Of a DNA stretch of 27,402 nt, positions 15,750 through 23,781 are shown piece by piece. Source of the stretch: Psychrobacter sp. (GTDB taxonomy: Bacteria > Pseudomonadota > Gammaproteobacteria > Pseudomonadales > Moraxellaceae); the NCBI RefSeq assembly GCF_030454045.1, contig NZ_JAKDJE010000038.1, positions 1 through 27,402 of the forward strand, in the 5' to 3' direction. Each line of letters begins with the position of its first letter. The first letter of the stretch is position 1. Under the pieces are notes generated by a model. The model saw only the letters and a program-made list of their open reading frames with translations, was not told the origin of the DNA and did no database searches. Both the position numbers and the translations under genes were made by a program.

Positions 15750-18737
15750 ATGTCTACTGTGCTATCAACATCTCGCTCGTTTATTGCGTTACCATTGACG
15801 CTTGCGGTATCCACGCTACTCATTAGTGCGTGTAGCAATACCTCGGCTGTAAAGAATAAAGGTGCGACCAATAGCTCGTCTGTTATTACTAAGCGTCCTA
15901 CCAATCAAGGCGCTACGACAAGCAGTTCAGATTACTCTACTGCGTTTTTGGATGCAGAGAGTCTGGATGAGTTGGCAGATCTGCTAGAAGCGACTGACAT
16001 GACGATGGTGGAGGGCAACAAGCTTGCGATTCAGCAGTATGGTGACTTATGGAACCGCTTGCGTGCTGGTTATCGTATGAATGGTGGTCAGCCGATTTAC
16101 AATCAGCGTATCGAAGGACAAAAAAGCTGGTTTACCAGCCGTCAGGATTATCTAAATCGTTTGACGGCCCGTGCCAGTCGTTATATTTATCATACGGTGA
16201 GAGAGGCTGAGCGCCGCAATATTCCAACAGAGCTGGCCTTGTTACCAGTTATTGAAAGCTCCTATGATCCAAGTGGTACCAGTAGTGCGGCAGCAGCAGG
16301 TTTGTGGCAGTTTATCCCTAGTACGGGGCGTATTTATGGTCTCAATCAAAGCAGCACCTATGATGGTCGCCGTGACGTTATCGAATCGACGCGCGCCGCT
16401 TATGATTTTTTGACCGCGCTACACAATCAGTTTGGTAGTTGGGAGCTTGCACTGGCCGCTTATAATGCAGGCCCTGGTCGTGTGCAAAAAGCCATTGATG
16501 CCAATGCAGCACGTGGCTTGCCGACAGATTATTGGTCACTACAACTACCAACTGAAACCATGAATTATGTGCCGCGCTTTTTGGCAGTCGCCGAAATCGT
16601 GGCCAAGCCTGAACAGTATGGCGTATATCTACCAGCCATTGCCAACCGTCAGCATTTCCGTAGTGTGCCCGTCAACTATGGTGTGAGCTTGGCTGAGGTG
16701 TCACAGCTTACAGGCGTGAGTTATGATGAGTTAGAACGACTCAACACGGCGCTGACGTCAGGTCGTGTGGATTCTTCAGGTCCGCAGCGCGTGATTATTC
16801 CGAACGATGTGAGTCTCAATGCAGATGCCAAGCTGAGCCTATTGCGTGGTAATGGTACGGGTAACGTATTGGCATCTAGCAATACCCCAACCACAGCGAC
16901 GCCAAGTTACAATAGCAAGCCGTACACCTCATCGTCTCTGCCATCTAGTAGTAGCGCCTTAGCGGATTATGCGGCTAGTGCAAGTGTGCCTCAGCAAACG
17001 ACAAGCTATATCTCGCCATCTCCTCAAACGACTAGCGGCTCTGTGTATAGCGGTAGTGCTTCAGTCCGTACTGAACCGCCATTAACCAATGCTGAAACTA
17101 AGAAGATCAATGCTGAGCTCAAGAGTAGCAACAGTCTACCGACTACCTCTGCTCAAATTACTCAAAATAATACGATTGTCCAAGAGCCACCACTCAGTAA
17201 AGAAGAGCGTGACTTTATTGCCAATCAAATTCGTAGCAATACTTCTGAAACCAACGTCATTAATGCAGATGGTAACATCAATCTATCAGCCGTACAGACG
17301 CAGCAATCTATATTAGAGGCAAGTGGTGAAGAGAAGAAACTGAGCTTTGCCAAAACCTCAGTCAGTAAACCAAAGCCACAAGGTACGCGTACCACCTATA
17401 CAGTCAAGCGCGGCGATACGCTATCAAATATCGCGAGTCGTGCTGGGGTAAGCTGGCGTGATATCGCGGAGTGGAACCAAATAAATGCCAGTGCCAACCT
17501 ATTATCTGGTACCACTTTATATCTATATAATGCCAAAACTATCGAGCCGCTTAGCGCTGCCAGTAATCCAGCTGCCAATCAACCCGAAAGCTATGTTGTG
17601 CAAGGTGGCGACACGCTTATTGGTACCGCCAATCGTTTTGGCTTATCAGTGACACAGCTTGCCAGCTATAATAATCTTAGCAGCCGCGCTGATCTGCTTC
17701 GAGGACAAAAGCTCTGGCTAGTGCCTGGCAAAGTGAAAGCACCTGCTACAACACCAGCGGCGCCCTCTACCAGATCAAAAAAATCAAGCACTGCAACCAA
17801 AAAATACAAGGTCAAACCGGGTGATGGTCTGATTGCCTTGGCGCGCCAGTTTAATGTCTCAACAGATACATTAGCCAGCTTAAATGGTATGAGTACCACA
17901 AGCTCGTTGTATGTTGGTCAAACGCTTAAAGTTCCGGCTAGTGTCAATTTTGATGCGGCTTCTCGTACTAGCAGCAGTAGAGCGCAGAGTAGTGCAAGCT
18001 CAGTGGCAACCACCAGTTATAAGGTAAAATCAGGTGAGACTTTAATTGGTATTGCCAACAGTATCGGCGTCAGTCCAGCAGAGCTAGCAGCGGTAAACAG
18101 TAACTTTGATGCCAAAGCTCGCCTGCAACGTGGTCAAACGATTAAAGTGCCTGCGCCCAAAGATACCGTCGAGCGTCAGCTAAATGGCAAGGCGGTCAGT
18201 TATAAAGTTAAATCAGGTGATACGCTAACGGGTGTTGCTAAGCGTTACAATATTGGCTTGAGTGATCTGGCGTCAGCGAATAATCTGAGCACGAACGCTA
18301 ACTTAATATTGGGTCGTACCATCACGATTCCTGCTGGCGGCAGTGTAACGAATGCCCCTAGTAGCAGCTCAAGCAGTAGTAGTACCGCTAGTAGCAGCAA
18401 TACCAGTAGCCCTGCAAGCAATGGTAAAAAGTTAGGAAATACTGAAAACTACAAAGTCAAATCGGGCGATGGTTTGATTGCTTTGGCTCGTCAGTTTGGT
18501 ATCTCTGTAGAGGACTTGGCTGCGACCAATGACTTGGCGACGAATGCCCAGCTGCAGCGTGGACAAACCCTAAAAGTACCAAAAGCGACAGTAAGCTATA
18601 CCGTTGGATCAGGGGATAGCTTGATTGGCTTGGCACGTAAATATGGTGTCTCGACACAAGAGCTGGCTGATATGAATAATATCGCCGCTGACACTATGCT
18701 ACAACGTGGTCAACGCTTAACCGTTCCAAATCGCTAA
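15750..18737 (+). CDS. mltD: MltD-like membrane-bound lytic murein transglycosylase with seven LysM repeats
   Basis: This enzyme would cut the glycan strands of peptidoglycan, leaving 1,6-anhydro-MurNAc ends, from the outer membrane. The N-terminus is a lipoprotein signal with lipobox LISAC (Cys28). The SLT domain spans about residues 145-260, with catalytic Glu169 in PVIESSYDP, then GLWQFIPSTGRIYGL and LAAYNAGPGRV, as in MltD. A degenerate LysM-like segment (about 306-350) follows, then a Ser/Thr-rich linker of about 190 residues. Seven LysM repeats follow at about 548-592, 613-657, 684-728, 755-800, 816-860, 899-943 and 948-992, most with Y-x-V-K-x-G-D-x-L. E. coli MltD has 452 residues and two or three LysM, so this 995-residue protein is much longer. 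A strong terminator follows. Confidence 0.93.
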   Translation: MSTVLSTSRSFIALPLTLAVSTLLISACSNTSAVKNKGATNSSSVITKRPTNQGATTSSSDYSTAFLDAESLDELADLLEATDMTMVEGNKLAIQQYGDLWNRLRAGYRMNGGQPIYNQRIEGQKSWFTSRQDYLNRLTARASRYIYHTVREAERRNIPTELALLPVIESSYDPSGTSSAAAAGLWQFIPSTGRIYGLNQSSTYDGRRDVIESTRAAYDFLTALHNQFGSWELALAAYNAGPGRVQKAIDANAARGLPTDYWSLQLPTETMNYVPRFLAVAEIVAKPEQYGVYLPAIANRQHFRSVPVNYGVSLAEVSQLTGVSYDELERLNTALTSGRVDSSGPQRVIIPNDVSLNADAKLSLLRGNGTGNVLASSNTPTTATPSYNSKPYTSSSLPSSSSALADYAASASVPQQTTSYISPSPQTTSGSVYSGSASVRTEPPLTNAETKKINAELKSSNSLPTTSAQITQNNTIVQEPPLSKEERDFIANQIRSNTSETNVINADGNINLSAVQTQQSILEASGEEKKLSFAKTSVSKPKPQGTRTTYTVKRGDTLSNIASRAGVSWRDIAEWNQINASANLLSGTTLYLYNAKTIEPLSAASNPAANQPESYVVQGGDTLIGTANRFGLSVTQLASYNNLSSRADLLRGQKLWLVPGKVKAPATTPAAPSTRSKKSSTATKKYKVKPGDGLIALARQFNVSTDTLASLNGMSTTSSLYVGQTLKVPASVNFDAASRTSSSRAQSSASSVATTSYKVKSGETLIGIANSIGVSPAELAAVNSNFDAKARLQRGQTIKVPAPKDTVERQLNGKAVSYKVKSGDTLTGVAKRYNIGLSDLASANNLSTNANLILGRTITIPAGGSVTNAPSSSSSSSSTASSSNTSSPASNGKKLGNTENYKVKSGDGLIALARQFGISVEDLAATNDLATNAQLQRGQTLKVPKATVSYTVGSGDSLIGLARKYGVSTQELADMNNIAADTMLQRGQRLTVPNR

Positions 18738-18805
18738 TGATAAGAATGAGAGTCAGGTGTCGATTTTCAAGTAGACATTGTTTTAGCCATAATATAAAGT
18801 GATAC

Positions 18806-18838
18806 AAAAAAAGCTGCTCTATATAGAGCAGCTTTTTT
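18806..18838. terminator. bidirectional rho-independent terminator between the two transglycosylase genes
   Basis: GCTGCTCTATATAGAGCAGC (18813-18832) is a perfect 20-bp palindrome flanked by seven A and six T. It can end transcription from both sides, where the LysM transglycosylase gene (+) and mltF (-) converge. Confidence 0.9.
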
Positions 18839-18882
18839 ATTTGAGTAAAGGTTCATATACCCATAGGCTTTTATTAACCAAA

Positions 18883-20088
18883 CTAGACCGTTTGGGTTTT
18901 GATAGACTCAAGATAGCTTCTGATATTACTCACATAATGCATTGCTTGACCATAGCGACTGTTCGAAGCTTTATTGTCAGCTAAATACGCATAGACATTT
19001 GCCCAGCTCTTATCATCGATACCTTGCGTGCGCAATTTGCGCTGAATACGTTTGACAGCATTTGGTCCCATGTTGTAAGCAGCAAGGGCAAACCAAACAC
19101 GGTCAGGCTTGGGTACATCGGCGAAATCTGCTTTCATCTGCTCCAAATAACGGGCACCGCCGCCGATACTTTGGTAAGGGTCAACACGATCTGACACACC
19201 CATGGCCTTTGCCGTATTGTTAGTCAGCATCATTAATCCGCGTACACCAGTCGGAGAGACCGCATTGGCATCAAGATGTGACTCCTGATAGCCCATAGCA
19301 ACCAATAATTCCCAATCGTGATTATAATTGCGCGCTTGCTCTTCAAACGATGATTGATAATCAGGCAGTTTTTCTGTCAGTGTTTTTTGGAAATGATCCT
19401 GACTATAAGCATCTTTTAGCAAATTCTGATTATAAAATGCCGCTAATTTTTGAGTGTTTTTTAGCTTAATGCTATCGCACAAGAAATAACTGGCTTTTTT
19501 TGATAATGGGTCATTAGATGAGCTAAATGTCCAGCTTACTTTTGGATGTAGGCCGTTTTTTGTCAAACTGGCATCATAGCCGCAGCTGACATTAACAGAT
19601 GAGAGATTGAGCTGACTTTTTAGTTTGGTACTAGCCGTGGTCAACGCCATATCAGCATCCCCTGATCTCAATGCCTTAAGCGCTGCCTCTTCATTGGCAT
19701 AGGCTTTTAAGTCAATATCCACACCAAGCTCGTCTGCATAGGTGCGCACGAGATCAAAACCAAAGCCATGTTGGAAGCCATCAGTGGCAAAATAAGTACT
19801 ATCACCTGGGACAGCGGCAATGGTCAAAGTGTTTTGCAGCATGACATTGGCATAGGCTGATACCTTTGTATTCATTGTCGTTAGGCTCTGTGCAGGCAAA
19901 GAGAGCAGAGCGATACTGGATACTTGTGCCAGCTTCTTGGTTCTGGCAAAACGACCCGACGCAGTAGGGGTAGATGAAACGATGTTACTTTTGGTGTTAA
20001 GTAGGCGTTTAGATGGACGCAGTAAATGAGAAATACGACGTTTGGCACCTTGCGCAGATCCTTTGACACGATAAGTAATACGTTGCAT
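18883..20088 (-). CDS. mltF: MltF-like lytic murein transglycosylase
   Basis: MltF-type enzymes join a periplasmic solute-binding-like domain to a C-terminal SLT lytic transglycosylase domain and degrade peptidoglycan. Here residues about 85-210 form the binding-protein part (LTIAAVPGDSTYF, GFGFDLVRTYADELGVDIDL, ALRSGDADMALTT), shorter than in E. coli MltF. The SLT domain runs from about 255 to 395, with catalytic Glu269 in MGYQESHLD, then GVRGLMMLT, and ALAAYNMGPNAV. The N-terminus is unusual: about 50 basic residues come before a weak hydrophobic stretch (VSSIALLSLPAQSL, 56-69), so the signal sequence is atypical and no lipobox is seen. AGGAG lies 7 bases before the ATG, which supports this start. 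The total is 401 residues. The 999 bases upstream hold no long gene. Confidence 0.88.
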   Translation of the reverse strand: MQRITYRVKGSAQGAKRRISHLLRPSKRLLNTKSNIVSSTPTASGRFARTKKLAQVSSIALLSLPAQSLTTMNTKVSAYANVMLQNTLTIAAVPGDSTYFATDGFQHGFGFDLVRTYADELGVDIDLKAYANEEAALKALRSGDADMALTTASTKLKSQLNLSSVNVSCGYDASLTKNGLHPKVSWTFSSSNDPLSKKASYFLCDSIKLKNTQKLAAFYNQNLLKDAYSQDHFQKTLTEKLPDYQSSFEEQARNYNHDWELLVAMGYQESHLDANAVSPTGVRGLMMLTNNTAKAMGVSDRVDPYQSIGGGARYLEQMKADFADVPKPDRVWFALAAYNMGPNAVKRIQRKLRTQGIDDKSWANVYAYLADNKASNSRYGQAMHYVSNIRSYLESIKTQTV

Positions 20089-20277
20089 GGATGTCTCCTG
20101 ATTTTAGCCATCCTTCTTACCGCAAAAACGCGTAAAAATACATGCACATCATTTGGCATGTATCAATACAGCATTTCAGACGACATCATACTTTTGAATA
20201 AAATAAGTATCAGTCATCCTGCTTGATTATAGCGCCACTAGCATGCTCTCTCTAAGAGTTAGCGATGTGGATTTTGG

Positions 20278-20411
20278 GTTAGCCAATGATCATTGCCTGA
20301 TTTTGCGCGCCATTTTGAGGGTTTAAAACCGGCTTATCAAAATTTGGGCGCACGATTACACGAAGGATGTAAATCAGATGATTCCTTCATCGATCATTCA
20401 TTATGGCTAAC
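20278..20411. ncRNA. possible structured RNA element upstream of mltF
   Basis: Outer arms GTTAGCC (20278-20284) and GGCTAAC (20405-20411) pair exactly. Next to them AATGATC (20285-20291) pairs with GATCATT (20392-20398), leaving a 6-base bulge. Inside are two hairpins. One at 20304-20352 pairs TGCGC with GCGCA, CC with GG and ATTTTGA with TCAAAAT. The other at 20362-20388 pairs GAAGGA with TCCTTC. Together they make a three-way junction of 134 bases. The strand is unknown. An alternative local palindrome CAATGATCATTG competes for part of the outer stem. It could be a leader of mltF, an independent RNA or chance. Confidence 0.3.
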
Positions 20412-20542
20412 GGCCAAACAACTATATATCAAACATAGGTAAGGTCATGAGTAAGTTATTGAGACAACGATATAGTCAAAAACAAAATATCATCATTTAC
20501 TATTTGAGCAAATAAAGCCATTTTCTTTGACTATTTTGGTTC

Positions 20543-20592
20543 TATGAGCTAGCGATACCGTAAATGATTGGTAATAAATTTGCTAGCTCATA
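20543..20592. repeat. inverted repeat with 11-bp arms
   Basis: TATGAGCTAGC (20543-20553) and GCTAGCTCATA (20582-20592) are exact inverted copies. The loop contains a further TACC/GGTA pair. No T-run follows on either strand, so it is not a typical terminator. Confidence 0.7.
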
Positions 20593-20627
20593 AGTTGTCC
20601 AGCGATGAGGGTAAGCGTCTTAACCAA

Positions 20628-20658
20628 ATTTGATAGGTGAAAATATCCGCTATCAAAT
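20628..20658. repeat. inverted repeat with 9-bp arms
   Basis: ATTTGATAG (20628-20636) and CTATCAAAT (20650-20658) pair exactly around a 13-base loop. Neither strand has a clear T tail. It lies between the 20543-20592 hairpin and the small gene candidate. Confidence 0.65.
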
Positions 20659-20689
20659 CAGTTGAGCAAACTGTCACCGCGACACTAAA

Positions 20690-20733
20690 AATAAACGCAC
20701 GATGCTACTACGATATATAGTGGGCTATCGTGC
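20690..20733 (-). terminator. probable terminator of the small gene candidate
   Basis: On the minus strand GCACGAT (20727-20733) pairs with ATCGTGC (20697-20703), and inner GC and ACT/AGT pairs extend the stem. The sequence then runs GTTTATTTTT. The stop codon of the 40-codon frame sits inside the first arm. Confidence 0.5.
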
Positions 20734-20847
20734 TTTAGTCAGCAGCGCTCCAAAGTCATGTTGCTTATAGTGCGCAGCAAACTCTTGGATAACCACCAAT
20801 ATCATTATAGTGCCATAACCGGAAGCTGTAATAATGGGAAGTTTCAT
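20725..20847 (-). CDS. candidate 40-residue membrane protein
   Basis: ATG at 20847 opens a 40-codon frame that ends with TAG at 20725-20727. The peptide begins MKLPIITASGYG and has a hydrophobic segment (about residues 3-20, ending TIMILVVI) followed by a polar, basic tail (QEFAAHYKQHDFG then ALLTKAR). This fits a single-span small protein with a cytoplasmic tail. In its favour are a promoter with 17-base spacing just upstream (20875-20903), a terminator hairpin right at the stop and sensible codon use. Against it are the weak ribosome binding site (AAGAAAG, about 12 bases ahead) and the short length. I know no family for it. It lies in the 1-kb gap between mltF and the nif3-like gene. Confidence 0.4.
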   Translation of the reverse strand: MKLPIITASGYGTIMILVVIQEFAAHYKQHDFGALLTKAR

Positions 20848-20874
20848 GACAAAACGTTCTTTCTTACAGGTAGT

Positions 20875-20903
20875 AATATGCGGATATCGCTTGCATTATT
20901 CAA
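20875..20903 (-). promoter_or_regulatory. possible sigma70 promoter of the small gene candidate
   Basis: On the minus strand TTGAAT (20898-20903) and CATATT (20875-20880) are exactly 17 bases apart, each matching four of six consensus positions. The candidate start codon is about 28 bases downstream. Confidence 0.4.
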
Positions 20904-20986
20904 GTAGAGTTAAGAAAATAGCGATAAAACTTAACAATTGAGATATAAACGGTTAAATGTCGCTATATTATGGGCGTAATATTTAC

Positions 20987-21004
20987 AAACTCATTAATGA
21001 GTTT
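20987..21004. repeat. 18-bp perfect palindrome
   Basis: AAACTCATT is followed directly by AATGAGTTT. The element lies about 85 bases behind the nif3-like gene and upstream of the small gene candidate. It could be an operator or a weak terminator. Confidence 0.5.
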
Positions 21005-21087
21005 TGCGATAATGGCTATAACAACGCCTATAGTCTTTATTAATCGTCTCGAGTTCTGTCCTAATGATGGCCACTATATTGGCTATT

Positions 21088-21924
21088 TTATGCTGGATTT
21101 TCAATATCAACAAAGGTTACTGGCAGTCCAAACTTTTGGGCAAGTATCTCTCCTAGTGCTTTAATACCGCCGCGCTCTGTTGCGTGATGACCACAAGCAA
21201 AGTAATCAATACCCAGCTCACGAGCGATATGCGTGGTACGCTCAGAGATTTCACCAGAGATATAGGCGTCACAGCCCATTATGGCAGCCTGTTCGATCAT
21301 ATCTTGGGCGCCGCCTGTACAGATACCGACACGTTTGATCACTCTCTCACTATTGGCAGTCGTTTTCGCATTATTATCAGAGTGATACTCATAATTAGCC
21401 GAGATATATAGTGGGGTGCGGCCAAGCGCTTGAGTAATCTTGGCGATAAGGCTATCAGCACTCTGCGGTGTGCAAGTGGCGATATTACCAACAGGGTGTG
21501 ATTCGTTGGGGTAGAGCGCGCCAGTAATGGTCATATCTAGTATGTCTGCCAGTTTTGCATTGTTACCAATCACGGGGTGCGCATCAAGCGGTAAATGATA
21601 GCCAATCATAGAGATACCATGCTGCATCAATTTACGGATACGGCGGCCTTTCATACCAGTGATAGGCGCAGGTTCACCTTTCCAAAAGTAGCCATGATGG
21701 ACCATAATCGCATCGGCATTGTCAGCGATAGCCGCATCAATCAGCGCCTCGCACGCTGTCACGCCTGTAATGATACGCTGTATGGGTGTTCCGCCATCTA
21801 CTTGTAAGCCATTTGGCGCATAGTCTTTAAACACACTGGCAGATAAATACTCGTCACAAAACTGTGTTAAGGCTTGTGCGCTGATGCTGTTGGTTGAAGG
21901 TTCAGTAGTCGTGTTTTGGGTCAT
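21088..21924 (-). CDS. Nif3-like dinuclear metal centre protein (YbgI family)
   Basis: Proteins of this family form toroidal hexamers with two metal ions per subunit. Roles in GTP cyclohydrolase-like chemistry or wall and nucleic acid metabolism have been proposed, but none is settled. The 278-residue product has the metal-binding VHHGYFW (about 75-81), YHLPLDAHP (about 109-117) and, near the C-terminus, the GHHATERGG motif (about 245-253). The central insert (about 140-200) is usual for the medium-length members. AAGGAAA lies 5 bases before the ATG. The gene is divergent from the DegS/AlgW-like protease gene, an arrangement also known next to algW in pseudomonads. Whether the two share function is not known. 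Confidence 0.9.
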   Translation of the reverse strand: MTQNTTTEPSTNSISAQALTQFCDEYLSASVFKDYAPNGLQVDGGTPIQRIITGVTACEALIDAAIADNADAIMVHHGYFWKGEPAPITGMKGRRIRKLMQHGISMIGYHLPLDAHPVIGNNAKLADILDMTITGALYPNESHPVGNIATCTPQSADSLIAKITQALGRTPLYISANYEYHSDNNAKTTANSERVIKRVGICTGGAQDMIEQAAIMGCDAYISGEISERTTHIARELGIDYFACGHHATERGGIKALGEILAQKFGLPVTFVDIENPA

Positions 21925-22310
21925 TAGGTTTCCTTATTGTTATTGCCTTGCAGTAATGCATTGTCATTCAAATATAGTGCTTCAAAAAAGTTGTTTGAAG
22001 ACAAAGACTCATAAAAGATAAATAATTGATCATTATCTATCTCAAATATCTGATAGCGATGATTTTAACATGGCACTGTAAAAGAGTAGACAAGATGGAT
22101 AACTGAAATGGTACACGATACGTTACTATTTCACGGCATTGCGGTTATAATTTATACATGTGAGTCTGCCTATTTGGTCATCCATTGCCTAACTAGATAA
22201 TTGCGTTGCTTAGTCAGACAATGACATGTCATTAGTCGCAACCAATTTGTGTTATCTCTTATAATTTTACTTTCCACTGTTTGTTTGCATTACATTTATA
22301 GAGGTTCTAT
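21925..22310. other. 386-bp divergent promoter region
   Basis: No gene was found. The region must hold promoters for the nif3-like gene (leftward) and the HtrA-type protease gene (rightward). The only clear boxes are those at 22123-22151. A Fur-box-like imperfect palindrome (GATAAATAATTGATCATTATC with one half close to consensus) lies near 22018-22038 but is not strong enough to call. Confidence 0.5.
22123..22151 (+). promoter_or_regulatory. possible sigma70 promoter of the DegS-like protease gene
   Basis: A perfect TATAAT (22146-22151) has TTACTA (22123-22128) 17 bases upstream. The leader to the start codon would be about 150 bases. Confidence 0.4.
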
Positions 22311-23642
22311 ATGTCGTCATCCCAGAACACCAATAACACCCGTAACAAGGTTTCTTTATTAAAATGGTTGCCTTGGGTCTTATTGCTGCTAGTGTTAGCA
22401 GCGTTTATTTGGTTGTTCACGAGTATGAAGTCATCATCGGAGGCCACGTGGGAGCCGCCGAGAACCCCGCCAGCCGAGCAGCAAGCGTCAGAGCCAGTTG
22501 CGGATACACCAGCGCCCATCTCTTCTTATCATAATGCAGTTGCGCGTGCGTCGCAGTCGGTCGTCAATATCTACACCACACAAACGATGACAGAGCATCC
22601 TTATATGGATGATCCCGTATTGCGCCGGTTTTTTGAATATCATGGTGGCCCATCACAAGAGCAGGGCAATACCAATCTAGGCTCTGGTGTGATCGTATCA
22701 GAAGATGGCTATATCGTGACCAATGCCCATGTGATCGAAAAAGCGGATGAGATCACGGTTGCGTTCAATGATGGACGCAAGAGCCGCGCCAAAATCATCG
22801 GTACAGACCCTGATAGTGATTTAGCAGTGATTAAGGTTGATATGACAGGATTGACGCCGCTTGGTTTCCGCGAAAATCCTATTCGCGTGGGGGATCTGGC
22901 TTTGGCAATTGGTAATCCATTTGGGGTCGGTCAGACCGTGACGCAAGGGATTATCTCAGCAACTGGACGTACTGGATTGGGGGTCAATAAGTTTGAAGAC
23001 TTCATCCAGACGGATGCGGCGATCAATCCAGGTAACTCAGGTGGCGCTCTGGTTGATGCTCGTGGTGAGCTAGTCGGTATCAATACGGTGATCTTCTCGC
23101 GCTCTGGTGGCTCGATGGGTATTGGCTTTGCGATTCCCACATCATTGGTAGAGCAAGTGATGAATGCGCTGATCAAAGATGGTCGCGTCAGTCGTGGTTG
23201 GCTCGGTATCGAAATTCAGTCACAGCTACGTGACCCAACGCAGCTTGAGACGTCAACTGGCGTGGAAGTGCTAAACGTCATCGAAGGCAGTCCTGCTGCC
23301 AAGAGTGGTTTGCGCGTTGGCGATATCATTCTAACCATCGATGGTGTCGAGATGACCGATGCCAATACCTTGATCCAATATGTCGCTCGTAAGCCGCCGA
23401 ACACTGAGCTGGATGCTCAGATACTACGTCGCGGCAAAAATGCTCAAGTAAAAATAATGTTAGAAGAGCGCCCTGTACAAGAGCCTATCGAGCGCCCTGT
23501 CGTTCTGCAAGGTGAGAATATGGACGGTATGGGTGGTAGTATCCAAGGTGATGAGCAAGCACCTATGATGTCAGAGGCAGAGCGTGATCGTATGCGCGAA
23601 GAGCTAATGAAACTGTTCGAGCAAGATGCGGTGACACAGTAG
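22311..23642 (+). CDS. membrane-anchored HtrA-type serine protease (DegS/AlgW-like)
   Basis: DegS/AlgW proteases sense misfolded outer-membrane proteins and begin cleavage of the anti-sigma factor that releases the envelope stress sigma factor. This 443-residue protein has one uncleaved-type N-terminal helix (about 18-37, LKWLPWVLLLLVLAAFIWLF), a Pro-rich linker, a trypsin-like domain with His140 (TNAHVI), Asp170 (DSDLAVI) and Ser243 (GNSGGAL), and a single PDZ domain (about 296-385). One PDZ and a membrane anchor fit DegS/AlgW rather than DegP. About 58 residues follow the PDZ (rich in Met, Glu and Asp, ending in a charged helix), which DegS lacks. GAGG is 7 bases before the ATG. It is divergent from the nif3-like gene. 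A terminator follows at 23696-23734. Confidence 0.9.
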   Translation: MSSSQNTNNTRNKVSLLKWLPWVLLLLVLAAFIWLFTSMKSSSEATWEPPRTPPAEQQASEPVADTPAPISSYHNAVARASQSVVNIYTTQTMTEHPYMDDPVLRRFFEYHGGPSQEQGNTNLGSGVIVSEDGYIVTNAHVIEKADEITVAFNDGRKSRAKIIGTDPDSDLAVIKVDMTGLTPLGFRENPIRVGDLALAIGNPFGVGQTVTQGIISATGRTGLGVNKFEDFIQTDAAINPGNSGGALVDARGELVGINTVIFSRSGGSMGIGFAIPTSLVEQVMNALIKDGRVSRGWLGIEIQSQLRDPTQLETSTGVEVLNVIEGSPAAKSGLRVGDIILTIDGVEMTDANTLIQYVARKPPNTELDAQILRRGKNAQVKIMLEERPVQEPIERPVVLQGENMDGMGGSIQGDEQAPMMSEAERDRMREELMKLFEQDAVTQ

Positions 23643-23695
23643 GTTGTCTTTATAATAAGTGCGATTCATTAGCACACTGATTGAGTCGATAGCAC

Positions 23696-23734
23696 AAAAA
23701 AAGCGCGCTCCTTATCTCAAGGAGCGCGCTTTTT
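23696..23734. terminator. bidirectional rho-independent terminator between the protease gene and yfaE
   Basis: AAAAAGCGCGCTCCTT (23698-23713) and AAGGAGCGCGCTTTTT (23719-23734) form a perfect 16-bp stem around a 5-base loop, with A and T runs outside. It serves the convergent protease gene (+) and yfaE (-). Confidence 0.92.
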
Positions 23735-23781
23735 ATTGGAGCTGGTTTTATTCAGGCCAGTCTTTAGTCCTTACTATCCTG

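Larger units (their letters stand above)
20089..21087. other. 999-bp gene-poor interval with multiple inverted repeats
   Basis: No frame longer than about 66 codons is convincing here. The interval holds a possible branched RNA fold (20278-20411), two clean hairpins (20543-20592 and 20628-20658), a small gene candidate with promoter and terminator (20697-20903) and an 18-bp perfect palindrome (20987-21004). It separates mltF and the nif3-like gene, both on the minus strand. Confidence 0.6.

Noticed and set aside
15592..15798. 68-codon plus-strand frame before the LysM transglycosylase gene
   Set aside because: It overlaps the real gene start in another frame, is Cys/Tyr/Leu-rich in a non-protein-like way and has no binding site.
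20447..20512. 21-codon plus-strand frame starting MSKLLRQRYS with AAGG just ahead
   Set aside because: The AAGG is only 2 bases from the ATG, and there is no promoter or terminator. It is too short to support without conservation.
22018..22038. Fur-box-like palindrome GATAAATAATTGATCATTATC in the nif3-protease gap
   Set aside because: Only one half fits well and the spacing is off by two bases. Neither neighbour is an iron gene by known role.
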